DNA of 58,361 nt from UBA4742 sp037138595 (GTDB taxonomy: Bacteria; Actinomycetota; Acidimicrobiia; Acidimicrobiales; Acidimicrobilacustridaceae): positions 1 through 58,361 of the forward strand of contig JBAXIB010000021.1 in the NCBI GenBank assembly GCA_037138595.1. Direction: 5' to 3'. The notes under the pieces are model-generated. The model was not told the DNA's origin. It made no database searches and was given only the letters and a program-made list of their open reading frames with translations. This document shows positions 34,485-42,031 of this stretch, in pieces (position 1 is the first letter of the stretch; each line of letters starts with the position of its first letter). The translations under genes and the position numbers were made by a program.

Positions 34485-35663
34485 ATGTATATCGGTTACA
34501 CACCTGAACACGAGGCGCTCCGGCGGGAGCTCCGGGCCTACTACGACCAACTGCTCAACCCCGAGCTGGTTCGCGAGCTCGCCCATAGCGAAGGCGTTGG
34601 GCCCGTGAGCCGAGGCGTCGTGCGACAAATGGCCGCCGATGGATGGCTAGGCATCGGCTGGCCCAAGGAATACGGCGGGCAAGGCCGCGGCTACATCGAC
34701 CAGTTCATTTTCTTTGACGAGTCAATGCGGGCCGGCGCACCGGTGCCCATGCTGACGATCAACTCAGTCGCGCCAACAATCATGAAATACGGCTCTGACG
34801 CCCAAAAAGATTTCTTCCTACCGAAGATCCTTGCCGGTGAAATCCATTTCTGTATCGGTTACACCGAGCCCGACGCCGGAACCGACCTTGCGTCGCTCAA
34901 GAGTCGGGCCGAGCGCGATGGCGACGAGTGGGTCATCAACGGGCAGAAAATTTTTACCAGCCTTGCAACCGATGCCGACTACGTGTGGCTTGCGGTGCGA
35001 ACCAATCAAGAGGCCTCTCGTCACAAAGGCATCTCGATGATCATCGTTCCCACGGACACGCCAGGGTTCAAAGCCGTGCCAATCGCTAACTTCGGAAACT
35101 TCAATACCAACTACACGTTCTATGAAGACCTGCATGTTCCGTACGACAACGTCGTCAAGGGCGAAGGCGAAGGCTGGCCCCTCATCATGGAACAACTCAA
35201 TCACGAACGCGTGACACTGTGTTCGTCAGGCATCATGGAACGAGCGCTCGACGACGTTCGTCGCTACGCCCAAGAATCGATGCAATCAAACGGACAACGA
35301 TTGATCGACGAACCTTGGGTGCAGCAAGATCTCGCTTGGGTCCATGCTCGAGTCGAAGTGCTGCGAATGCTCAATTGGCAAGTTGCATGGCACGCCGAGA
35401 ACGGCGACTCGCTCGACCCAGCGGCCGCGTCGGCGGTAAAGGTTTTTGGCACCGAGTTCTATATGGAAGGGCTTCAGAAACTCCTCGAGGTCCTCGGTCC
35501 GGTAGCCAACCTCCGTGAAGGTTCACCTGATGCCCCCTTACACGGTCGGCTTTCCTCGCTGCTGCGAGGTCTCCATGTGTTGACCTTCGGCGGCGGAACG
35601 AACGAATTACAGCGTGACTTAGTCGCCATCTTCGGCCTGGGCCTTCCCGGCTCACCGCGCTGA
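34485..35663 (+). CDS. Acyl-CoA dehydrogenase (FadE family), first of a pair
   Basis: A 392-residue flavoprotein of the acyl-CoA dehydrogenase fold. Visible are the N-terminal helical domain (TPEHEALRRELRAYYDQLL), the FAD/substrate-binding strand domain (CIGYTEPDAGTDLASLKSRA, WVINGQKIFTSLA) and the C-terminal helical domain ending in FGGGTNELQRDLVA. The usual catalytic glutamate position is not obvious. The next gene encodes a more divergent member, and in actinobacterial steroid catabolism such adjacent pairs form alpha2-beta2 enzymes. A strong ribosome-binding site (GAGGGGGAT) precedes the ATG. Substrate unknown. Confidence 0.92.
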   Translation: MYIGYTPEHEALRRELRAYYDQLLNPELVRELAHSEGVGPVSRGVVRQMAADGWLGIGWPKEYGGQGRGYIDQFIFFDESMRAGAPVPMLTINSVAPTIMKYGSDAQKDFFLPKILAGEIHFCIGYTEPDAGTDLASLKSRAERDGDEWVINGQKIFTSLATDADYVWLAVRTNQEASRHKGISMIIVPTDTPGFKAVPIANFGNFNTNYTFYEDLHVPYDNVVKGEGEGWPLIMEQLNHERVTLCSSGIMERALDDVRRYAQESMQSNGQRLIDEPWVQQDLAWVHARVEVLRMLNWQVAWHAENGDSLDPAAASAVKVFGTEFYMEGLQKLLEVLGPVANLREGSPDAPLHGRLSSLLRGLHVLTFGGGTNELQRDLVAIFGLGLPGSPR

Positions 35664-35689
35664 CCAACGAGATCAAGGAACACAACACC

Positions 35690-36817
35690 ATGGATTTTGC
35701 ACTCTCTGAAGAACAACAAGCCATCGTGGAATTGGGGACACAGATCCTCTCCGACATGTGCGCCCCCGAACGGTTGCGCGAGATTGAAGCCGGAATCGAT
35801 TGGTTCCATGACGACCTGTGGGCCGAACTCGCTAAAGCGGGACTGCTCGGAATCGCGTTACCCGAATCAGTTGGCGGGGGCGGATTCGGATTCCTTGAGG
35901 CCTGCCTGTTGTTTGAACGTCAGGGGCGATCAGTGGCTCCGATCCCGCTAGTTAGCACCATGGTCGCGTCACTGACCATCGCCGAATTTGGCTCGCCCGA
36001 TCAGCAACAAGCGTGGTTGCCAGCGGTCATTAACGGCGACAAAATCTTGACGGTCGCGCTCAGTGAAATCGGCTCGGGCCCCCGAGACCCGCAACTCGGA
36101 GTCGTGCCCGAAGCGGGCGGATGGGTCCTCACCGGCACCAAGACCGCGGTGCCGGCCGCCCACCTTTCGAGCGCCATCATCGTGCCCGCTCGCGATCCCG
36201 GCGGTGCGGTCCGGTTGTTCATCGTCCCCACCAACACCGACGGATTGACCATCACTCGACAAGACACCTTCAACCATGAACCACAGTTTCATCTCGAATT
36301 CACCGGGGTGGTCGTCGGTCCAGAAGCCGAACTCGTCGGCACCACCGCATCGGGCCAAGCGCCGATCGATTGGATTGTCGATCGCAGCATCGTCGGACTC
36401 TGCGCCAATGCCGCGGGAGTGAGCGACGCCGGTATGCGACTCACGGCGAGTTACGTCATCGAACGCAAGCAGTTCGATCGTGCTATCGGAACGTTTCAGG
36501 CCGTTGGCCATCGCATGGCCGATTGCTATATCGACAACGAAGTTATCCGCCTCAGCATGCTGCAATCGGCGAGCCTGCTCGGCCAAGGTGCACCGGCCGA
36601 CGCCGAAGTCTCGGTGGCGAAATACTGGGCGTCCTACAGCGGAAGCCGAATCGGCCACGCCGTCCTCCACCTGCACGGCGGCATCTCCATCGACCTCGAC
36701 TATCCGGCTCATCGCTATTTCTTGTGGGCCAAGCAGATCGAGTTCCAACTTGGTGGAGCAGCACCACACCTCGCCCGTATTGGTGGATTCCTCGCCGACA
36801 CGCCGGTAAGCGCTTGA
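35690..36817 (+). CDS. Acyl-CoA dehydrogenase-like subunit, second of a pair
   Basis: A 375-residue protein with the acyl-CoA dehydrogenase fold: LSEEQQAIVELGTQIL at the N-terminus, GIALPESVGGGGFGFLEAC, GWVLTGTKTAVPAA in the middle domain and RKQFDRAIGTFQAVGHRMAD with HLHGGISIDLDYPAHRYF at the C-terminus. In canonical enzymes the latter region carries the catalytic Glu; here it reads Ile-Asp-Leu-Asp, so aspartate may substitute. It begins 26 bases after the first dehydrogenase and probably forms a heteromer with it. Confidence 0.9.
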   Translation: MDFALSEEQQAIVELGTQILSDMCAPERLREIEAGIDWFHDDLWAELAKAGLLGIALPESVGGGGFGFLEACLLFERQGRSVAPIPLVSTMVASLTIAEFGSPDQQQAWLPAVINGDKILTVALSEIGSGPRDPQLGVVPEAGGWVLTGTKTAVPAAHLSSAIIVPARDPGGAVRLFIVPTNTDGLTITRQDTFNHEPQFHLEFTGVVVGPEAELVGTTASGQAPIDWIVDRSIVGLCANAAGVSDAGMRLTASYVIERKQFDRAIGTFQAVGHRMADCYIDNEVIRLSMLQSASLLGQGAPADAEVSVAKYWASYSGSRIGHAVLHLHGGISIDLDYPAHRYFLWAKQIEFQLGGAAPHLARIGGFLADTPVSA

Positions 36818-36827
36818 TGCTCAATCA

Positions 36828-38060
36828 GTGACGTTCCCCGACGAATTCTGGTGGGGAACCATCGCGTCTGCAACGCAAACCGAAGGCGCATCGTCGGCAA
36901 GTGACTGGTTCCGCTGGGAAGAATCTGGGCGCGCCCCGCGTTCGAAGACGGGCAACGGGTTTACTCAACGTTTCGACGAAGACTTCCAACTGCTCGCATC
37001 ATTTGGATTGACCCATCATCAACTCTCACTTGACTGGTCAAGGCTCGAACCCGAGCCAGAGCGCCATGACCTAGCTGCCATTGAGCACTATCGAGCCATA
37101 TTGACCGCAGCCGCCGATCATGGAATCAGCGTCTGGGCATCGCTTCATCACTTCGCGCTACCTGGTTGGTTCAGCGAGAACGAAGGCGGATTCGTCGACG
37201 ATCGCGCTCGAAGTTATGTGTGGCCCCGTCACGTCGACTGGGTCGCCGAGACTTTTGGTGACCTACTTTTTGGATGGGTTCCCATCTATCAACCGGGTGT
37301 TTTTGTCGAGCGCGGCTGGCACGCAAGGCTCGGTCCGCCAAACCTTGCTGATCCAGAACAACATGCGCTCGCGTTACGCGCCACCCACCTAGCCAATTTT
37401 GAAGCGTGGCGGTTGTTACGCAGTGGCGATCAACCCGTCATGACGATTCACGATCTGTCACCAGTCGAACCCGGTGTGAAATCTCGTCACCCCGACGAAC
37501 TCGATGCCGCTCGCCTCGCAACTGCCCAGGCCGACCACCTCACCTGGTCATGGACCCGGGCACTTCGCGACGGTGTGCTCGAGATCCCGGGGTTGCCTCC
37601 GCGTGAAATCGATGACCTCGCCGGATCGTTCGATGTCATCGGCTTCAGCTACTCGGGTGCTCGAACGATCTACGCCGAAGGCGAAGTAGGCCCCTACCCA
37701 GCCGATATCCGCCTTGACGACACGGGCATCGGTCCGTGGACTGAAGGCCTCGGTATCACCATTCGTCGATTGGCCGACGAGTTACCGGGCCGCAAGTACG
37801 TCGTTGCCGGCCTTGGCGTTGGCACAAGTGATGACCGCTGGCGAACCGACGTCCTCCGCGATGCATTAAGTGAAATCGAATCGGCACTCGCCGACGGCTA
37901 CGACATCGCCGGCATGTTTCATCACACCGGTATCGACTCCTATCAGTGGGAGCGCGGATTCGATACGCAGTTCGGGTTGTTCGACCAAGATCGAACCCCC
38001 CGAGCCAGCGCAGAACTGGTTAAATCGTGGGCGGCCAAACCACCGAACATGACAAGCTAA
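36828..38060 (+). CDS. GH1-fold protein lacking both catalytic glutamates
   Basis: A 410-residue protein with the glycoside hydrolase family 1 barrel. Family landmarks are FPDEFWWGTIASATQTEG, QLSLDWSRLEP, WASLHHFALPGW, and the C-terminal SYQWERGFDTQFGLFDQD. The acid/base site T-x-N-E-P is replaced by PIYQP (Gln155) and the nucleophile site T-E-N-G by AGLGV (Gly328). Hydrolysis by the GH1 mechanism should not be possible. It may bind sugars, or catalyse something else. It starts with GTG ten bases after the dehydrogenase stop and lies four bases before rpiA, so it belongs to the same transcript. Confidence 0.87.
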   Translation: MTFPDEFWWGTIASATQTEGASSASDWFRWEESGRAPRSKTGNGFTQRFDEDFQLLASFGLTHHQLSLDWSRLEPEPERHDLAAIEHYRAILTAAADHGISVWASLHHFALPGWFSENEGGFVDDRARSYVWPRHVDWVAETFGDLLFGWVPIYQPGVFVERGWHARLGPPNLADPEQHALALRATHLANFEAWRLLRSGDQPVMTIHDLSPVEPGVKSRHPDELDAARLATAQADHLTWSWTRALRDGVLEIPGLPPREIDDLAGSFDVIGFSYSGARTIYAEGEVGPYPADIRLDDTGIGPWTEGLGITIRRLADELPGRKYVVAGLGVGTSDDRWRTDVLRDALSEIESALADGYDIAGMFHHTGIDSYQWERGFDTQFGLFDQDRTPRASAELVKSWAAKPPNMTS

Positions 38061-38064
38061 CCGA

Positions 38065-38727
38065 GTGAACAATTCAGCATCAGCGCAAAAAGAAGCTGCA
38101 GGTCGCCACGCTGCCACCTACGTAGTCGACGGCATGCGGGTCGGTCTCGGCACCGGATCAACGGTGCACTTCACCATCGTTGCGCTCGGCGAACAAGCGC
38201 TCGACATTCGGTGCACCGCGACCTCAGACCAAACGTATGAACTTGCGATGTCACTTGGGCTGACTGTGATGAGTCCTGACGAAATCGGCGCGCTCGACAT
38301 CGCCATTGACGGTGCTGACGAAGTGGACCCACAGTTCAACTTGACCAAAGGTGGAGGCGGCGCGCACACCCGAGAGAAACTGGTCGCACAAATGTCGCCG
38401 CGATTCATCGTGGTGGTCGACGAATCCAAACTGGTCGATAAACTCGGTCCGTTTGGGACCCCGCTCGAAGTGCTCGACTTCGCTCCTGGCATCGTCACTG
38501 CACGACTGGGAGCACTCGGTGCCACTGACGTCACGACCAGAGAGCACCGCAGCGACAACGGCAACCTGCTCATGGATGCGCAGTTCAATCGCATCAACGA
38601 TCCGGTCATGCTCGGCGCTGAACTCGCAGCGATACCGGGAATCGTCGAACATGGCTTGTTCGAAGGCACCATGGTCGAGCGAGTCGTGGTCGCCGGGGGC
38701 GAAGGCGTTTCAGAACTACAGCGCTGA
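38065..38727 (+). CDS. rpiA: Ribose-5-phosphate isomerase A
   Basis: A 220-residue RpiA that interconverts ribose 5-phosphate and ribulose 5-phosphate in the pentose phosphate pathway. The phosphate-binding loop is GLGTGST, the catalytic DGADE motif is present, KGGGGAHTREK carries the conserved lysine and GEGVSEL closes the fold. The length is normal. The GTG start is four bases after the GH1-like gene; it converges on the MoxR gene. Confidence 0.95.
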   Translation: MNNSASAQKEAAGRHAATYVVDGMRVGLGTGSTVHFTIVALGEQALDIRCTATSDQTYELAMSLGLTVMSPDEIGALDIAIDGADEVDPQFNLTKGGGGAHTREKLVAQMSPRFIVVVDESKLVDKLGPFGTPLEVLDFAPGIVTARLGALGATDVTTREHRSDNGNLLMDAQFNRINDPVMLGAELAAIPGIVEHGLFEGTMVERVVVAGGEGVSELQR

Positions 38728-38735
38728 CCGGACCT

Positions 38736-40145
38736 TCAACGCGAGCGATATTGAGCGCGGGCGCCGACGGCCTCTTTGTTGAGCCGTTTCGACAAATGCA
38801 GTCCTTCTAAAATGAATTCCACTGCGCTCGCTATCGCCGCTGGGGACGCATCGTTTCCAATGAGTTGTTGGACCGGTTGGGCGAGTGGTGCCATCGCGGC
38901 AAGAAGCTTGACGTAGTCGGCCGAAACGACATCGTCTCCCGCACTCACTACGGCCTGTTCATCGAATGCGTCCAGTACGTTGCGAAGATTTTCGATCGCG
39001 AAGTGCTCCTTGAATACCGTCAAAATGGCGGTACGCAACAAGTGTTCGATGATCTGTTCGTCACGACCCTCTTCGAGCGATTCGATCTCGACCTTGCCGG
39101 CAGTCGATGACGCCAACGCTTCGAGATCACTCACTCGGGGGACGACTTCGCTCTCGCCATGCATTAACGCTCGTCGAGCCGCATTGGCAACAAGAGTTTC
39201 AAGGTTCGACACCGTCAAGCGCACCGACACACCCGACCGTTGATTGATATGAGGACTTTGGCGAGCAAGGTGACTGAGCGTTGCCACAATTTCGGCCATG
39301 AAGGTCGGAATCTCGACGTGAATGCCGTCAGCTACCAGCGGTGCTGCTTCTTGCAACGCGATTTCGACTTCGATGTCGACCTCAAGCGGATAGTGGGTGC
39401 GAATCTGCGCGCCGAATCGATCCTTAAGCGGGGTGATGATGCGACCGCGGTTGGTGTAATCCTCGGGATTGGCTGACGCGAACAACATGACGTCGATCGG
39501 CAGGCGAATCTTGTAACCGCGCACTTGAACATCGCGTTCTTCCAAAACATTCAACAAGCCAACCTGAATGCGTTCAGCGAGATCAGGTAATTCGTTGATC
39601 GCGAAGATGCCCCGATTGGTTCGCGGCACCAGGCCGTAATGCAACGTGAGTTCATCGGAGAGGTAGCGCCCTTCAGCCACCTTTATCGGATCAACCTCGC
39701 CGATCAGATCAGCAATCGAGGTGTCGGGAGTTGCCAGTTTTTCGCCGAAGCGTTCGTCGCGGTGGACCCAAGAAATTGGCGTGGCATCACCTTCGGTTGC
39801 CACAAGATCGCGCGCCAATCGGGAGACCGGATTGTAGGGATCGTCATTGATTTCTGATCCGGCAACAATCGGCATCCACTCGTCGAGCAATCCGGTTAGT
39901 GACCGAATCATTCGGGTTTTCGCCTGACCACGTTCACCCAAGAAGATGACGTCATGTCCAGCAAGCAACGCATTTTCGAGCTGTGGCAGGACGGTGTCTT
40001 CGTAGCCTTTCACGCGCGGGAAAAGCGGCTCGCCTGCCCGGATACGAGCGACAGCATTGCGCCGTATTTCCTCTTTGACCGGAATCGAAACCCAACCTGA
40101 ACTGCGAAGTTGGCCGAGCGAAGTGACAGCGGGTTGTTCAGACAT
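38736..40145 (-). CDS. MoxR-type AAA+ ATPase
   Basis: A 469-residue AAA+ protein. Walker A is variant (FLGERGQAKTRM), Walker B is FAINELPDL and sensor 1 is FASANPEDYTNRG; an arginine-finger type region (LKDRFGAQIRTHYP) follows. These features are typical of the MoxR/Mg-chelatase group. The ATPase is likely to act with the VWA protein at 32300-34324, as adjacent MoxR and VWA genes do in many bacteria. Here the pair is separated by the dehydrogenase-rpiA operon on the other strand. Confidence 0.87.
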   Translation of the reverse strand: MSEQPAVTSLGQLRSSGWVSIPVKEEIRRNAVARIRAGEPLFPRVKGYEDTVLPQLENALLAGHDVIFLGERGQAKTRMIRSLTGLLDEWMPIVAGSEINDDPYNPVSRLARDLVATEGDATPISWVHRDERFGEKLATPDTSIADLIGEVDPIKVAEGRYLSDELTLHYGLVPRTNRGIFAINELPDLAERIQVGLLNVLEERDVQVRGYKIRLPIDVMLFASANPEDYTNRGRIITPLKDRFGAQIRTHYPLEVDIEVEIALQEAAPLVADGIHVEIPTFMAEIVATLSHLARQSPHINQRSGVSVRLTVSNLETLVANAARRALMHGESEVVPRVSDLEALASSTAGKVEIESLEEGRDEQIIEHLLRTAILTVFKEHFAIENLRNVLDAFDEQAVVSAGDDVVSADYVKLLAAMAPLAQPVQQLIGNDASPAAIASAVEFILEGLHLSKRLNKEAVGARAQYRSR

Positions 40146-40234
40146 GTGGCGAGGATACCGGTCCCGCGCTCCGAGAACCTATTAGTACATCAGGGTTTTC
40201 ATGCGGTGGCCTCGGTGGGCACCAAGCCGATGCG

Positions 40235-41929
40235 TCAGTGAGCGAAAACTGGCATCGGGTAGGGCGACTCAATATCCCAAAGCAGCGATGCTGGCCCGGG
40301 CCGAGCGAACATGTAGCCCTGCGCCTTCCCACACCCCAAGCGCCGCAATTCGGCGAGTTGCGACGCGGTCTCTACGCCCTCAGCGACTTCGGTAAGGCCG
40401 AGTGCACGACCCAGTCCGATAATGGCGGTGACAATCGCCGAGTCGTCGGCATCGGTACCGAGGCCGTCCACGAAGGCTCGATCTATTTTCAATACGTCGA
40501 CCGGGAATCGCTTCAGATTGCTGAGCGACGAATGACCAGTTCCGAAATCGTCGATCGCGAGACCCACGCCGAGAGCGCGCAGCGCTTGAAGCATTTCGAT
40601 CCCCGCGACGGGGTCGGCCATGAGCGCGGTCTCGGTGATCTCGAGACACAACGAATCCGGCTCGATACCTCCGGCCGCCATGGCGGCAACCACCATCGCC
40701 ACCAAGTTCGGCTGCGAAAGTTGACGAGCTGACAAGTTGACCCGCATCATGATCGGCGATTCGGGACGACTTCGCTGCCATTCGCCAGCTTGTCGGCATG
40801 CTTCCATCAGCACCCACGCGCCCAACTCGACGATCACGCCGGATTCTTCGGCAAACTCAATGAACTTGCCGGCGTCGAGCAACCCGTCCTCAGGATGATG
40901 CCACCGGACGAGCGCCTCGGCGCCAACCATCAGTCCGGTCTCCAGCGAGAGTTCAGGTTGGTAGAAAACCTCGAATTCGCCACGTTCAAGCGCTCGGCGT
41001 AGATAGGTTTCGGTTCGACGTCGAACCATGGCCTGGGCGCGAAGCACGTCGTCGAATAGTTCGAATCGATCTCGGCCGCGTTCTTTGGCGTGGTACATCG
41101 CAACGTCGGCGTCGCGCATGAGTTCGTCAGCGTCAGTGTCAACAAACGACGCGACCGCTATTCCGATGCTCGAAGTCACCAGCACCTGATCATCGTGCAC
41201 GGTGAACGGCACACTCATCGCTTCATGGACTTGTTGGGCAAACGCGACCGGGTCACGGCCGTCGTCGAGGCCTTCGAGCAGCACTACGAATACGTCTCCG
41301 CCAACTCGCGCCACAAGATCGGTGGGTTGGGCTAACTCAAGCAGGCGTGACGCGGTGGCGCGCAACAACTCGTCGCCGACAGCATGGCCGAGCGAATCGT
41401 TGATGACCTTGAATCGATCAAGATCGAGGTACAACAACGCGACCGATAGGTGACCTCGATCCGGATGGGCCAAGGCAATACTCAGTCGTTCGAGCAGCGT
41501 CGGGCGATGAGCCAAACCGGTCAATGGGTCAACGACAAGGGACGGTGCCGCATCGGTAATCGCAGATTTCACTGCGGTGATATCGCGGGTCATCACCACG
41601 ACTTGAGAAATGCTGCCGTCGCTCGCAAACTCTGGGACCGCGGTCGCATGGAACCAGAAGTTGTCGCCGTCGAACGGCACCTGCCACTCGACCTCAATGA
41701 TCGCACCGGCCTCGATCACGTCCCGAACCGTGCCGTGCCAGTCCATGGACTGGTCGCCCGCCGCAGAAACGTCGGAGAGATTCCATGCGGCGTCGGCACT
41801 TGGACTCGCGTAGATCAAGCGCATGTCGCGGTCGAATCGAGTCAATACAGGCACCAACGGCCGATCCGTGTTGCGGGTCGAAATGGAGGGTCCTTCGATG
41901 GTCACATCGCGATTATCGGCAACCGACAT
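40235..41929 (-). CDS. PAS-GGDEF-EAL cyclic-di-GMP signalling protein (GGDEF degenerate, EAL intact)
   Basis: A 564-residue cytoplasmic protein with a PAS domain (about residues 25-120), a GGDEF domain (125-290) and an EAL domain (300-555). The GGDEF site reads VGGDVF, so the metal-binding glutamate is lost and cyclase activity is unlikely. The EAL site is intact: EALVRW, NLSARQL, EITETALM, DDFGTGHSSLSNL, KIDRAFV. It should hydrolyse cyclic di-GMP, perhaps with GTP binding at the degenerate site as a control. Confidence 0.9.
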   Translation of the reverse strand: MSVADNRDVTIEGPSISTRNTDRPLVPVLTRFDRDMRLIYASPSADAAWNLSDVSAAGDQSMDWHGTVRDVIEAGAIIEVEWQVPFDGDNFWFHATAVPEFASDGSISQVVVMTRDITAVKSAITDAAPSLVVDPLTGLAHRPTLLERLSIALAHPDRGHLSVALLYLDLDRFKVINDSLGHAVGDELLRATASRLLELAQPTDLVARVGGDVFVVLLEGLDDGRDPVAFAQQVHEAMSVPFTVHDDQVLVTSSIGIAVASFVDTDADELMRDADVAMYHAKERGRDRFELFDDVLRAQAMVRRRTETYLRRALERGEFEVFYQPELSLETGLMVGAEALVRWHHPEDGLLDAGKFIEFAEESGVIVELGAWVLMEACRQAGEWQRSRPESPIMMRVNLSARQLSQPNLVAMVVAAMAAGGIEPDSLCLEITETALMADPVAGIEMLQALRALGVGLAIDDFGTGHSSLSNLKRFPVDVLKIDRAFVDGLGTDADDSAIVTAIIGLGRALGLTEVAEGVETASQLAELRRLGCGKAQGYMFARPGPASLLWDIESPYPMPVFAH

Positions 41930-42031
41930 GGGCTTTTCTTACCATGCAATCCGGCCTTTTTTAGCGATAGGGCAGCGATCAAGCCCGCTTTTCGGTGACG
42001 AAGCGAGCGCCTCGGATAAGTTGCATCCCCC

